From contig CAZQHK010000010.1 in the NCBI GenBank assembly GCA_964593455.1, positions 51,399-115,398 of the forward strand: a DNA stretch of 64,000 nt, read 5' to 3'. A program made the translations under genes and the position numbers. Shown here piece by piece: positions 43,600-52,358 of this stretch. Every line of letters begins with the position of its first letter. The stretch's first letter is position 1. Under the pieces are notes generated by a model that was not told the origin of the DNA, ran no database searches, and was given only the letters and a program-made list of their open reading frames with translations. The stretch comes from CAZQHK01 sp964593455. GTDB lineage: Bacteria > Muiribacteriota > CAYSPT01.

Positions 43600-44303
43600 A
43601 CTTCATCAGTCATCAGTACTGTAGTCCGGAACCTAATAATCCATGGTTTACTGTGGGCAACTGTTTACCTGACATGTTCAAGTTTACCGGCAAACGGGTG
43701 CCAAAATCGCATTCTTGTAAAGTCCTTTCCGAATGTGTGCATGATGTTCAGCAGATGCAAGCGATTACTCGGGGTATGCTCAACCATATCTGTTATGACA
43801 ATGCCTTCCACAGTTCTGATTACTTTACGGGAAAACTTGTACGGTTATCGGATCAAATTTCCTGTCGCTCGCTGGAAATACCACGGAAGGATGTGTTCTG
43901 TCATTTACTGCTGGAAATTGCCATGGATTCGATGTTGAACAAAGAAAAGCCTTATCTAGCCCAGAAGATTACCCTGGCGTTTGAACAGGTTGATCTCGCG
44001 TATGTACTTAGTGAACTTGCCGGCCCGTACGGGATCCAGCCGGTCATGGTCAAAGAAAGAATTGATAATTTCCTGGCTAAGAAATATCTTCAGAGCTACG
44101 GGACGCCAAAGGGTATTTACGATGTTTTCAGACGGATCTACCTACGCTTGTTTCGGGAAGATCTGCTTCCATTGAAGGAAAATGCGATGGAGGTAATCAA
44201 TCTGGCGTTTCCACTGTTAAAAGATCATCTGGAATTCCTGGACTGTTTATTTCGAGAGTTTTCGGCAGATAAGGATTACTATCTGTCTTCACCCTCGTCG
44301 TAA
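43596..44303 (+). CDS. AcpH-like (ACP phosphodiesterase/HD-like) protein
   Basis: 235 residues. The N-terminus MNFISHQYCSPEPNNPWFTVGNCLPDMFK and the later HDVQQMQAITRGMLNHICYDNAFHSSDYF resemble the AcpH pattern (MNFLaH..., GNxLxD, H/D-rich helix, DxxF) of acyl carrier protein phosphodiesterases. Similarity is by eye and weak. It overlaps mltG by ATGA. A 25-base 3' overlap occurs with the convergent pilin gene at 44279. Role unknown; cytoplasmic. Confidence 0.5.
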   Translation: MNFISHQYCSPEPNNPWFTVGNCLPDMFKFTGKRVPKSHSCKVLSECVHDVQQMQAITRGMLNHICYDNAFHSSDYFTGKLVRLSDQISCRSLEIPRKDVFCHLLLEIAMDSMLNKEKPYLAQKITLAFEQVDLAYVLSELAGPYGIQPVMVKERIDNFLAKKYLQSYGTPKGIYDVFRRIYLRLFREDLLPLKENAMEVINLAFPLLKDHLEFLDCLFREFSADKDYYLSSPSS

Positions 44304-44650
44304 TAGAAGCCGTGGTAGGTGCAGCTGATCTCCCCTATGCCTGTCCCGTCAGGACTCGGCCGTTCCACAACATAGGTTCCTGATCCAGGGCAATCGGGGA
44401 TCGACTCATGGGCGAAGTAAATTTTAAGGTCGTTCTTCCAATCCATCGGGGGGCTGTCGTGCTCGATGTTGTAGATGTCTATCCGGTGGTTGATATTGGC
44501 CATGTTCTTTTTACAGGCAACCCTTCGAGTTTTCACATTGGCGGTATGCAATGCGGGGATACTGATACCAGCCAGGACACCGATGATTCCGATAACAATC
44601 ATCAGCTCGATCAGGGTAAAACCTTTATGGACATTCCGCAACCGATACAT
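44279..44650 (-). CDS. Type IV prepilin / GspG-like protein
   Basis: 123 residues from ATG 44650; an in-frame GTG at 44659 is an alternative. MYRLRNVHKG/FTLIELMIVIGIIGVLAGISIPAL is a canonical prepilin N-terminus with Glu at +5. The remainder is only ~85 residues, with Cys pairs near the C-terminus (IPDCPGSGTY and ISCTYHGFYY), as in small type IV or pseudopilins with a disulfide loop. TATAAT (44665-44670 on the minus strand) lies 14 bases before the ATG, so the leader is very short. The gene converges on and overlaps the AcpH-like gene and stands alone from other pilus genes. Confidence 0.88.
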   Translation of the reverse strand: MYRLRNVHKGFTLIELMIVIGIIGVLAGISIPALHTANVKTRRVACKKNMANINHRIDIYNIEHDSPPMDWKNDLKIYFAHESIPDCPGSGTYVVERPSPDGTGIGEISCTYHGFYYDEGEDR

Positions 44651-44814
44651 ATAATTCACCCATCATTATAAACCATTTAAAGTTTACCATAGAATATTTG
44701 TTTGTGCAACCTCACTTTCCACACTTCTTGCTTGAGGACAGGAGGATGGTGTTTCCCTGTAGAGATACACCATCCTTCCACCATCAGGAATAGCATCGAA
44801 GAAAGCGAGACAAA

Positions 44815-44850
44815 TAAAAAAAGCCCGCGCGAGATAATTCCGCGCGGACT
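44815..44850 (-). terminator. Rho-independent terminator after the C25 protease gene
   Basis: On the minus strand a 9-bp GC-rich stem (44823-44831 with 44841-44849, one G-U pair) is followed by seven T. It sits 16 bases after the protease stop. Confidence 0.85.
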
Positions 44851-44866
44851 TTTACGTTGGGGTGTA

Positions 44867-46903
44867 TTATTCGGCCAGAAGGCTCTCCAGCGGGACATCG
44901 ACCTGGGGAACCAGGTTGAGTCCGGTAACCGTGAAGAGCTTGGTCATCGCTTCATTCCGGCTGATGGTATACATGGCAATACCTTCGCTGTTGGAGGAAA
45001 GCGACTGCCATCCGGAGAGATCGGCGTTATAGATCGTTACCCGGGCGCCTTTAACCGACTGCCCGTCCGAAGTTACCTTTATGGAAAGCTGGCGGCCCAC
45101 TAATTGAGCGTCAAGATCGATAGACCGGGCCTTCTTAGAGCGAACTGTCAGTGAGACATCGCCGAAGAAGTTGTACTGCTCCATGAGCATGACTCCGCTC
45201 GAACCGCTGCTGGTCCCCCAGATCTCCATGGCTTTGAGTACGCCGTTGGTGGCCAGGCCGCCGCAGGTGCTCATCGTTTCCTCAACCGTGAGTTTGACGG
45301 TCTCGAACTGCATATCGCAGGGCGGCACCCATTCCGCGTTGGTCGAGGCGGCAAAAATACCGATGGCGCCGGTAGGTGCGTCCGCCGTCCCGGCTTTCAT
45401 CCAGCGCTCGGCAAAACAGTCGCCGTATCTAGAGGTGAAGTCGCCGTTGACGCAGGCCACGCTCCAGATGACCGGAAGTTTCCAGGTGTTGGTAAGTTTA
45501 TCCACATCTCTGTTGCTGAACCTGGTGGTAACCCAGGTGGTGCGGCTGCCGTGCCCGATGTAGTTGATGGAGCTTCTGCCCTGGTTGATGGCCTTGGCTA
45601 GTTTGGCCTTGGAGGCCCGGGGATCATAGATTCTGTCTACTGTGCTGTAGCCGTAGTCGATGAGCAATTCCCTGAGCCAGTCAGCGCGGTCCCCATCACT
45701 GGGGCTGCCCTCGTTACTGGCGATACCCGTTGATTTTTCGTACCAGGCCGCGTCAGCGCCGGAGAAAGGATTCCGTTCGTACCCGATAAAACGGGCCACC
45801 TGGTTCTCCACATCGGCGACGGTTTCAGCGGAGATCCTGGAAATGAAACAATCGGGAACGTGGTCGTCACCTGCCAGTTTGGTGAAACACGGATCGGAGT
45901 CGGCTCCCTCTTTGGTTCCTACTAAAGTAGGCACCTTGTCACTGTCTCCGACCAGGATGATGTAACCCAGGTTGCCCATATTGTAGCGGCTCTGGATAAA
46001 GGCGTAGATCTCCTGTGCGGATATCTTTTCCTCGCTGTTTCGAGCGATCTGGCTGATGGTGAAAAGCTCGGTGTTGAACCCGCTCTTCAAACGCCAATCC
46101 CGCAGAGGAGTCACTGCTCCGGCGAACTCGTCGGCCGCGATGATGAGAACCTTGCCGGCCTCTTCAACTGGCGCATACCGGGTGGAGGTAAATTGATTGT
46201 TGACGAAAAGCTGTTTGTAGATAGCGGCATACTCGGGTGAAACCTTGGTGTTTTTCGAGCGGAAAACAGATAGAGACCGTCCCATTGTTTCCACTGAGAC
46301 AACGAGTTTTTTGGCTACCAGGAGCTTACCGGAAACCGGGTTGTACCGGCAGGGAACTACCGTCAGCCGGACGCCTTTCACATCGCGCAACACAAACGGA
46401 TCACTGATGGAGACGATGTCTTTTTCCGGTGGGAAAAATTCATCGGAGCCATAGACGGCGCCAAACATGTAAGGAATGTCATCGGGGTTAACAGTCCTCA
46501 GCAAAGGGCCTTTCGAGGGAATAATCGCCCTGTCAAGCTCGATCTCTTCCCAGACGGCATCCACGATACGGACTTCAGCTTCCCGCTCGTTGGGGATCGC
46601 CACAAAGGCGGTGAGTTTGGGAAGCTCCGGATAGGATTTAACCTTCAGAGAGCTGCCACCGGGAATGGAAAGCTGGTAACTGATGCTTTCTCCCGTTACC
46701 GTCTCATCAAGTTGTATCCCCGGAATTACGGTGTTGAGAACCGTGCCGTACCCGCGGGAAGTGATCACCCGAAAAGAAGCTCCGGCATCTATCTTGGCCC
46801 CGAGGGAAATCCAGGACTTGGCTTCTACTAAGCCGCCACCCACCAGGAGCACCGACAGCAAAACTGAAAACATCAACACAAACGATTTATTGGAAAAACG
46901 CAT
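44867..46903 (-). CDS. C25 (gingipain-like) cysteine protease, secreted
   Basis: 678 residues. A signal peptide (about 1-28, cleavage near VEA) precedes a propeptide-like region (about 60-230) and the caspase-fold C25 domain. The catalytic His is in NYIGHGSRTTW (H451) and the catalytic Cys is in SVACVNGDFT (C484). A final Ig-like domain (IKVTSDGQSVKGARVTIYN) resembles the gingipain C-terminal Ig module; a typical type IX secretion CTD is not obvious. C25 proteases process or degrade extracellular proteins. It has its own promoter (TTTACA-17-TATAAT) and terminator, so it is a single-gene unit. Confidence 0.92.
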   Translation of the reverse strand: MRFSNKSFVLMFSVLLSVLLVGGGLVEAKSWISLGAKIDAGASFRVITSRGYGTVLNTVIPGIQLDETVTGESISYQLSIPGGSSLKVKSYPELPKLTAFVAIPNEREAEVRIVDAVWEEIELDRAIIPSKGPLLRTVNPDDIPYMFGAVYGSDEFFPPEKDIVSISDPFVLRDVKGVRLTVVPCRYNPVSGKLLVAKKLVVSVETMGRSLSVFRSKNTKVSPEYAAIYKQLFVNNQFTSTRYAPVEEAGKVLIIAADEFAGAVTPLRDWRLKSGFNTELFTISQIARNSEEKISAQEIYAFIQSRYNMGNLGYIILVGDSDKVPTLVGTKEGADSDPCFTKLAGDDHVPDCFISRISAETVADVENQVARFIGYERNPFSGADAAWYEKSTGIASNEGSPSDGDRADWLRELLIDYGYSTVDRIYDPRASKAKLAKAINQGRSSINYIGHGSRTTWVTTRFSNRDVDKLTNTWKLPVIWSVACVNGDFTSRYGDCFAERWMKAGTADAPTGAIGIFAASTNAEWVPPCDMQFETVKLTVEETMSTCGGLATNGVLKAMEIWGTSSGSSGVMLMEQYNFFGDVSLTVRSKKARSIDLDAQLVGRQLSIKVTSDGQSVKGARVTIYNADLSGWQSLSSNSEGIAMYTISRNEAMTKLFTVTGLNLVPQVDVPLESLLAE

Positions 46904-47007
46904 GACTACCTCCTTGAAACTCTTCCGGGGTCTGCAAAATGAGCATTTAGACCTGAAACCAACACAATGTAAAAGAAATGACTTGAACCGATTTGTTGCA
47001 GCATTGA

Positions 47008-47036
47008 ATTATAACACGCGCATGCGAGAATGTAAA
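47008..47036 (-). promoter_or_regulatory. Predicted promoter of the C25 protease gene
   Basis: Minus strand: TTTACA (47031-47036, 5 of 6), 17-base spacer, perfect TATAAT (47008-47013). The leader to ATG 46903 is about 95 bases; AAGGAGG lies 7 bases before the ATG. Confidence 0.7.
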
Positions 47037-47088
47037 CTAAAATCTAACCGCAAACCACGGGAAACAGGCAGGCGAGGAGAAAAAAGGC

Positions 47089-48750
47089 TTACCGGGAGAC
47101 GAAGTCCATCCTCTTTTTACCTTCCCTGTCTTTTACCTGGTACGAAGTTTTGTTCCCCGGTTGCCGGATTCGGTACACGTCCATGTCGGGAGGCAGGATA
47201 ACCGTGGCGCTGATAAGTTTCTCCGGCATCGAATGCAGGCCGAACTGCCAGGGCGGTCCTACTTTGGAGAGAGAAACATTCTTGGCCCGGAAGAAATTAA
47301 CGTTTTCCGGTTCCTGTAAGAGGCCGATGCCGAAGGCAACCGGGATCCACGACTCCCTGAAATGCTCGACAACTACCATGTTTTTTCGGTCGGTGATGGT
47401 GGCCGAAGTTATGAAAAAGCAGCGGTAATGAGGATCATTCAACAGGAGTTTTCCAGTCTTTTTATCGTGCTTGACTGCCTCCAGGTCCCGTATGTTCAAA
47501 TGCGGACTGTAGTAAAGGAGAATAGGGCTGCTACTGTCGCCTTTCGGTTTCAGAATGGTGGCCCGGGGATCGACCTCTTTGATCACGCTGCACACCTGCC
47601 AGTAATACAGCCAGTTGTACTTGTTTGCTCCCAGGAGAGAGAAACAAAGAAAGACGCCGATCGGTATCAGTACGAGTAGACCGCCGATAATCTTCCGGCG
47701 GAAGAAATACCAGAGCATCGCCCCGGCGGCGATAGCCAGCAGCGGTATCAGTCCCATGAGATAGTAGCTGTGATGATAAAAGAAAGCGTTGAATAACAGA
47801 AGGGTTACGATCACGGCCAGCAGGCAGAGATCCTCCTGTTTTCTTCTCAAAGCGAACCATATCGCACCTCCGGCGAAAACCGGGGTCCAGATCATGGAAA
47901 ACCCAAAATATATCTCTCTCAAGAGACGGGATATGGTGAGCATGTCGGGCACCTTAAACTTGGTGAAATGTACCTTCTGCTGCACGCTGAAAAATGTATT
48001 GGCATGCGCGATAATCTGGTACAGGAAGTAGGGAATCGGGATTGCCAGCGGCCCGACCAGGAAGGCTGCATATAACTTCCAGGAGTGGCGTTTACTCTTC
48101 AATCCATTATACGTTTTAAGGAGAAGTGCCGGGATGAACAGGACGGGGAATTGCTTGGTGAAGAGCGCGAAACCGAACAATATTCCGGCCAGCAGCATTT
48201 GCACCGGGCTGCTTTTTCTGTCAGCCCTGAAAAAGAGCCAGAGCGATCCTATGGTGAGAGATAAATATACAGGATCGGTCTGCAAATTTCTTCCTACCAG
48301 GGTTATCATCGGGGTGGAAGCCACGAGTAGGGCGGCAATTGCTCCCGCCTGCGGTGAGTATAGTTCTCGGGCAAGCAGGTAGGTGAACATGATGAGGAAG
48401 CACGAAAAAACTATCACCACTATCCTGGCTTGCAGTTCGCCTTCCCCAAACAGTTTAAAAACAAAATAAACGAGGTAGGAAAGCAGGGGAGGGAGGGTGA
48501 AATCCGTGACTCCGTGGTGGTTTGTAGGATCGAGTAGAGAGTGGGATTGATAATTCCGGGCTACCGAGGAAAAAAACGTTTCATTGGTAGAGTGAAATCC
48601 CCCGTAAGGTTGACCCAGTTGCGGTCCCGTCATACAGATAAATAACGCTATGGCGGCCAGGGCCACGAAAAAATACTTATACTGCAGAAAAGAAGCGGTT
48701 TTATGCTTCTTTTGCAGGGAATTGATTTGATTTGACACATTATCTAACAC
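47089..48750 (-). CDS. GT39/ArnT-like membrane glycosyltransferase
   Basis: 553 residues from GTG 48750; the frame extends upstream to 48852 but the promoter lies inside that part. About 10-12 transmembrane helices. The first extracytoplasmic loop has GPQLGQPYGGFHSTNETFFSSVARNYQ, a Glu-containing arrangement of dolichyl-phosphate-mannose protein mannosyltransferase (GT39/PMT) and ArnT-like enzymes. It should use a polyprenyl-phosphate sugar and modify a protein or lipid on the outer face of the membrane. TATAAT is 6 bases before the GTG, so the mRNA may be leaderless. It is transcribed toward the C25 protease gene but the latter has its own promoter. Confidence 0.72.
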   Translation of the reverse strand: MLDNVSNQINSLQKKHKTASFLQYKYFFVALAAIALFICMTGPQLGQPYGGFHSTNETFFSSVARNYQSHSLLDPTNHHGVTDFTLPPLLSYLVYFVFKLFGEGELQARIVVIVFSCFLIMFTYLLARELYSPQAGAIAALLVASTPMITLVGRNLQTDPVYLSLTIGSLWLFFRADRKSSPVQMLLAGILFGFALFTKQFPVLFIPALLLKTYNGLKSKRHSWKLYAAFLVGPLAIPIPYFLYQIIAHANTFFSVQQKVHFTKFKVPDMLTISRLLREIYFGFSMIWTPVFAGGAIWFALRRKQEDLCLLAVIVTLLLFNAFFYHHSYYLMGLIPLLAIAAGAMLWYFFRRKIIGGLLVLIPIGVFLCFSLLGANKYNWLYYWQVCSVIKEVDPRATILKPKGDSSSPILLYYSPHLNIRDLEAVKHDKKTGKLLLNDPHYRCFFITSATITDRKNMVVVEHFRESWIPVAFGIGLLQEPENVNFFRAKNVSLSKVGPPWQFGLHSMPEKLISATVILPPDMDVYRIRQPGNKTSYQVKDREGKKRMDFVSR

Positions 48751-48756
48751 GGGTGT

Positions 48757-48785
48757 ATTATAGCTGAAACCTGAAGCACTGACAA
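48757..48785 (-). promoter_or_regulatory. Predicted promoter of the GT39-like gene, abutting its start codon
   Basis: Minus strand: TTGTCA (48780-48785, 5 of 6), 17-base spacer, perfect TATAAT (48757-48762). The GTG start at 48750 is 6 bases from the -10 box, where transcription would begin. Confidence 0.6.
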
Positions 48786-48872
48786 ATATCTTTATACTCG
48801 AGGAAAAGCAGGATTTTTCGGTGGCAGGACGGGTCCTGTATTTTCCGGACAAACGATGGAGGAATAAAAATC

Positions 48873-49394
48873 ATGGCTGGCAAGTCCACTCCAAAAAAGA
48901 TCGGTAAAAATAAGACGAATACTGCTTCTTCGCCAAGGGTGACGGGATGTCTTCCTGTTTTGAAAGAGTTGGCCAGTTACATGGATGAGCATGGATTGGT
49001 CGAGCTGAAATGGAGTGAGGGTAAAACTTCATACCATCTAAAAAAAGCCGGGATGGCGCAGGCGGAAGCTGCCGCGTCGCCGGTATACAGGGTTCCACCC
49101 GCGGTGGCGGCGCCTGCTCCTGAAAAGACCGCTGAAGAAGACAGCGGCCTGGTGGCGATTGATTCTCCCATCGTCGGCACATTTTACCGTTCAGCATCTC
49201 CCTCTTTGCCTCCCTATGTGGAGGTTGGTGATGTCGTGGACGTGAACACGGTACTCTGCCTTGTGGAGGCCATGAAACTCATGAATGAGATTCAATCTCA
49301 CGTTAAAGGGACGGTAAGAAAGATTCTGGTCAAGAACGAAGATGCGGTGACTGCCGGGCAGAAATTGTTTCTGATCGAACCGGAGGGAGCGTAA
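48873..49394 (+). CDS. accB: Biotin carboxyl carrier protein (AccB)
   Basis: 173 residues; GGAGGAAT is upstream of ATG 48873. The N-terminal half is a helical/dimerisation part and Ala/Pro linker (about 75-95). The C-terminal biotinyl domain contains the motif EAMKLMNEI with Lys135 as the biotinylation site, preceded by SPIVGTFYR and VGDVVDV. It carries carboxyl groups for acetyl-CoA carboxylase. No accC follows; instead the lipoamide dehydrogenase and glycine cleavage genes come next. Confidence 0.94.
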   Translation: MAGKSTPKKIGKNKTNTASSPRVTGCLPVLKELASYMDEHGLVELKWSEGKTSYHLKKAGMAQAEAAASPVYRVPPAVAAPAPEKTAEEDSGLVAIDSPIVGTFYRSASPSLPPYVEVGDVVDVNTVLCLVEAMKLMNEIQSHVKGTVRKILVKNEDAVTAGQKLFLIEPEGA

Positions 49395-49402
49395 GCTTTT
49401 TT

Positions 49403-50794
49403 GTGGAGACCTTCGATCTGGTTGTAATCGGTGCCGGGACGGGGGGAGTCTCGGCTGCTTCGCGAGCGAAAGAGCTTGGTCTCTCGGTATGCCTGGTTGA
49501 AAAAGGCGATATGGGAGGAACCTGTCTCAACAGGGGCTGCATTCCCACCAAGGTGATGGCCGGCGCGGCCCATTCCGCCAAACACATGACTTCCGTATTA
49601 CCCAGGTTGGGTTTTGAATTGCCCGAACCGGTTCCGCATCGATGGGATAAACTGCTCGACCGGTGCCGGAACGTCGTAGGCACCTTGCAGCGTGGCCTGG
49701 TCGGCCGGCTGAAACGGGAAGGTGTTATCGTCAAAAATGGCACCGGCTGCCTGGCTGGGCCTTATCTCGTTGACATCGAAGGAACGGATACCGGCCGGGT
49801 TTCCGGTAAATCAATCGTCCTGGCTCTCGGCTCTTCTCCGGCAACAATTCCGGGAGTAAAACCAAATGGAAAATCGATCCTGACCAGCGATGATATTTTT
49901 AAAATGCCGGAACGTCCAGCCTCCATGGTGGTGGTGGGCGGCGGCGCGGTAGGATGCGAGTTTGCTTCTATCTTTGCCGCTTTCGGAACCAGGGTCACAC
50001 TGCTGGAAATGCTGCCGGAACTACTGACCGGTGCCGACACAGATGTGGTAAAACGTTTGACCAACCTACTTCGCCGGAGGAAGATCGATATCCGGACCGG
50101 CACCAGGGTCACGGCAATATCAGCCGGGGTACCCTCTGGAAACAGTACTTCGGGGCTCGAAGTGAAAGTCGAGTCTCAGAGCGGGTCCGATAGCCTGACC
50201 GTGGATATGGTTCTATTGGCTACCGGGCGGACTTTTGCCACTTCCGGTTTAGGTCTGGATTCGGTCGGCATCGAGACGAAGAACGGCGCGGTGATAGTAG
50301 ACGGACATATGAAAACATCTATTCCCGACCATTATGCCGTGGGTGATTGCATCGGAGGTAAACTCCTGGCGCATGTGGCGGCCATGGAAGGCAGGATCGC
50401 CGCCGAAAACGCCGCCGGCAAAGATTCGGTGATGAGCTACCGGTTCATACCCTGGACGGTGTTTACCGATCCCGAAGTGGCCTGGGCGGGAATGACTGAA
50501 AAAGAAGCATCCCGCCGGGGAATCGAGATCGAGACCCAAAAAACAAGTTTTTCCTCCGTTTCCCGCGCCTGGGTTGACGGTGAAACCGACGGCATTCTCA
50601 AATGTGTTGCCGATACCCGTTCAAAGGTGGTTATCGGTGTTCACGCCGTCGGTCCGGGAGTTTCTCATTTTGTTGGTGAGATTTGTGTCGCGTTGAAATC
50701 GAGTCTCACCGTGGAAGAGTGGGGACGGATCGTTCACGCCCATCCTACAATGAGCGAGATCCTCATGGAGACGTTTCAGCAGATGTCTACTTGA
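49403..50794 (+). CDS. lpdA: Dihydrolipoyl dehydrogenase (L-protein/E3)
   Basis: 463 residues from GTG 49403. FAD-binding GAGTGGVSAA at the N-terminus, redox-active disulfide GGTCLNRGCIPTKVM (CxxxxC), NAD-binding GGGAVGCEFASIFAAFG, second FAD motif DHYAVGDCIGGKLLAHVA and the C-terminal HAHPTMSEI with the catalytic His-Glu pair. It reoxidises dihydrolipoyl groups. It is directly followed by gcvT-H-PA-PB and so is probably the L-protein of glycine cleavage, although it may also serve other lipoyl complexes. Confidence 0.96.
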   Translation: METFDLVVIGAGTGGVSAASRAKELGLSVCLVEKGDMGGTCLNRGCIPTKVMAGAAHSAKHMTSVLPRLGFELPEPVPHRWDKLLDRCRNVVGTLQRGLVGRLKREGVIVKNGTGCLAGPYLVDIEGTDTGRVSGKSIVLALGSSPATIPGVKPNGKSILTSDDIFKMPERPASMVVVGGGAVGCEFASIFAAFGTRVTLLEMLPELLTGADTDVVKRLTNLLRRRKIDIRTGTRVTAISAGVPSGNSTSGLEVKVESQSGSDSLTVDMVLLATGRTFATSGLGLDSVGIETKNGAVIVDGHMKTSIPDHYAVGDCIGGKLLAHVAAMEGRIAAENAAGKDSVMSYRFIPWTVFTDPEVAWAGMTEKEASRRGIEIETQKTSFSSVSRAWVDGETDGILKCVADTRSKVVIGVHAVGPGVSHFVGEICVALKSSLTVEEWGRIVHAHPTMSEILMETFQQMST

Positions 50795-50810
50795 AGGAGG
50801 TTGCGGATAG

Positions 50811-51932
50811 ATGGCAAAACGGACACCGCTGTTTCCGTGTTACCAACAGGCGGGCGCCAGGATCGTCGAATTTCACGGATGGGATCTCCCGGTCAGCTTT
50901 TCGGGGATTCTCAATGAACATAGAGCCGTCAGGGAAAAGGCCGGCTTATTCGATGTATCGCACATGGGAGAACTGCTGGTTACCGGTCCGGATGCGCTTG
51001 AAGCCGTCGGTAAACTGATTACGAACGATGTCGACGGCATCGTCGACGGCAAAGCGCTCTACACACCGATGTGCCTGCCCACGGGTGGTATTGTCGACGA
51101 CATGATTGTGTGCCGCTATTCTCCGGAGAAACTCTTCCTGGTGGTAAACGCAGCCAATGTCGAGAAAGATTATCGCTGGGTGGCGGACAATATCTCCGGC
51201 CGGTCCGAAGTGAAGAACGTGTCCGGCGACTATGCCCAGCTGGCTCTCCAGGGTCCGTTGGCAAAGCAAATACTCGTAGAGGCGGGTATCGACCCGCCGA
51301 TCGCTCTCAAATTTTTCCAGTTCGAACCCCGGGCGGATATCGGGTCGGTTCCCTGTCTCGTGTCCCGGACCGGGTACACCGGCGAAAACGGATTCGAGAT
51401 TTACATCGACATCGCTCAACATGGAGAAGCCGCCGTCCGTACTGTATGGACTGCTATCATGGAGGCGGGTGAACCTCTCGGACTCGTGCCGGTAGGACTG
51501 GGAGCCAGGGACACATTGAGGTTCGAAGCCTGTCTTATGCTGTATGGAAACGAGATAGATGAAACGACTTCTCCCCTGGAGGCCGGAATAGACTGGGCTA
51601 TTAAATTCGATCATGGCGATTTTATCGGTAAGGAACCGCTTCTCAAGCAGCGGGAGACCGGGGTAACCAGAAAACTGGCTGGACTCAAGGTGGATCGCTG
51701 TGTTCCCCGGCCAGGATATCCGGTTGCGTATGATGGCCACGAGGTAGGGCGAGTTACCAGCGGAACCTTCGCCCCACTGTTGAAACAGAATCTGGCGCTG
51801 ACTTACCTGCCGGTGGAACTGGCCGCTGAAGGAACGGTGCTTGAAGTTGAACGCCGGGGCAGGCAGTACCGGGCCGAGGTCGTCAAGATTCCTTTTTACA
51901 AGAGAAAGCGGAAAAAGAAAAAGAAGAAATGA
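50811..51932 (+). CDS. gcvT: Glycine cleavage T-protein (aminomethyltransferase)
   Basis: 373 residues; GAAGGAGG lies about 10 bases upstream. Family motifs: FPCYQQAGARIVEFHGWDLPVSF, LFDVSHMGEL, GGIVDDMIV, LALQGPLA, RTGYTGENGFEIY, GLGARDTLRFEACLMLYGNEID and GRVTSGTFAPLL. It transfers the methylene group to tetrahydrofolate and releases ammonia. The protein ends in an uncommon Lys/Arg run of about 10 residues (YKRKRKKKKKK), encoded by a purine-rich stretch, perhaps a frameshift-prone or nucleic-acid-like tail. gcvH begins 22 bases later. Confidence 0.96.
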   Translation: MAKRTPLFPCYQQAGARIVEFHGWDLPVSFSGILNEHRAVREKAGLFDVSHMGELLVTGPDALEAVGKLITNDVDGIVDGKALYTPMCLPTGGIVDDMIVCRYSPEKLFLVVNAANVEKDYRWVADNISGRSEVKNVSGDYAQLALQGPLAKQILVEAGIDPPIALKFFQFEPRADIGSVPCLVSRTGYTGENGFEIYIDIAQHGEAAVRTVWTAIMEAGEPLGLVPVGLGARDTLRFEACLMLYGNEIDETTSPLEAGIDWAIKFDHGDFIGKEPLLKQRETGVTRKLAGLKVDRCVPRPGYPVAYDGHEVGRVTSGTFAPLLKQNLALTYLPVELAAEGTVLEVERRGRQYRAEVVKIPFYKRKRKKKKKK

Positions 51933-51954
51933 TTTGAGGAAGGAGTGCGGATCG

Positions 51955-52338
51955 ATGGAACTGTCTGAATTGAAGTTCACCGAGACCCATGAGTGGCTGC
52001 ATCCCGAAGGAGACCTGGTCCGAATGGGAATATCTGATTTTGCCCAGAATGAACTGGGCGATATCGTCTTTGTAGAACTTCCCCAGGTTGGCGATACCAT
52101 TACCAAAGGAATGACGTTATGCACTGTTGAATCGGTAAAAGCGGTCAGTGATGTATATGCACCGGTTTCGGGAACGGTCAAAGAGGTTAACATCACTCTC
52201 GAGGACAGCCCGGAGAAAGTGAACGAATCGCCGTTCGACGACGGTTGGATGATTATTATCGAACTTTCCGATGCCGGTGAACTGGAGAAGTTCATGAACG
52301 AGGCTGCGTACCGGGAAAAAATAGATCAGGCGGGCTGA
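51955..52338 (+). CDS. gcvH: Glycine cleavage H-protein
   Basis: 127 residues from ATG 51955, with GAGGAAGGAG upstream (earlier in-frame starts lie inside gcvT). KFTETHEWL, MGISDFAQNELGDIVFVELPQVGD, TVESVKAVSDVYAPVSG with lipoyl Lys62, and NESPFDDGWMIII are classic. It carries the aminomethyl group between P-, T- and L-proteins. Confidence 0.97.
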   Translation: MELSELKFTETHEWLHPEGDLVRMGISDFAQNELGDIVFVELPQVGDTITKGMTLCTVESVKAVSDVYAPVSGTVKEVNITLEDSPEKVNESPFDDGWMIIIELSDAGELEKFMNEAAYREKIDQAG

Positions 52339-52358
52339 CCTGCGGGAAAGAGTTGATC

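Noticed and set aside
50946..52295. 449-residue open frame on the minus strand opposite gcvT and gcvH
   Set aside because: It lies opposite well-conserved genes, has no recognisable domain or ribosome site, and its composition is that of a complement frame.
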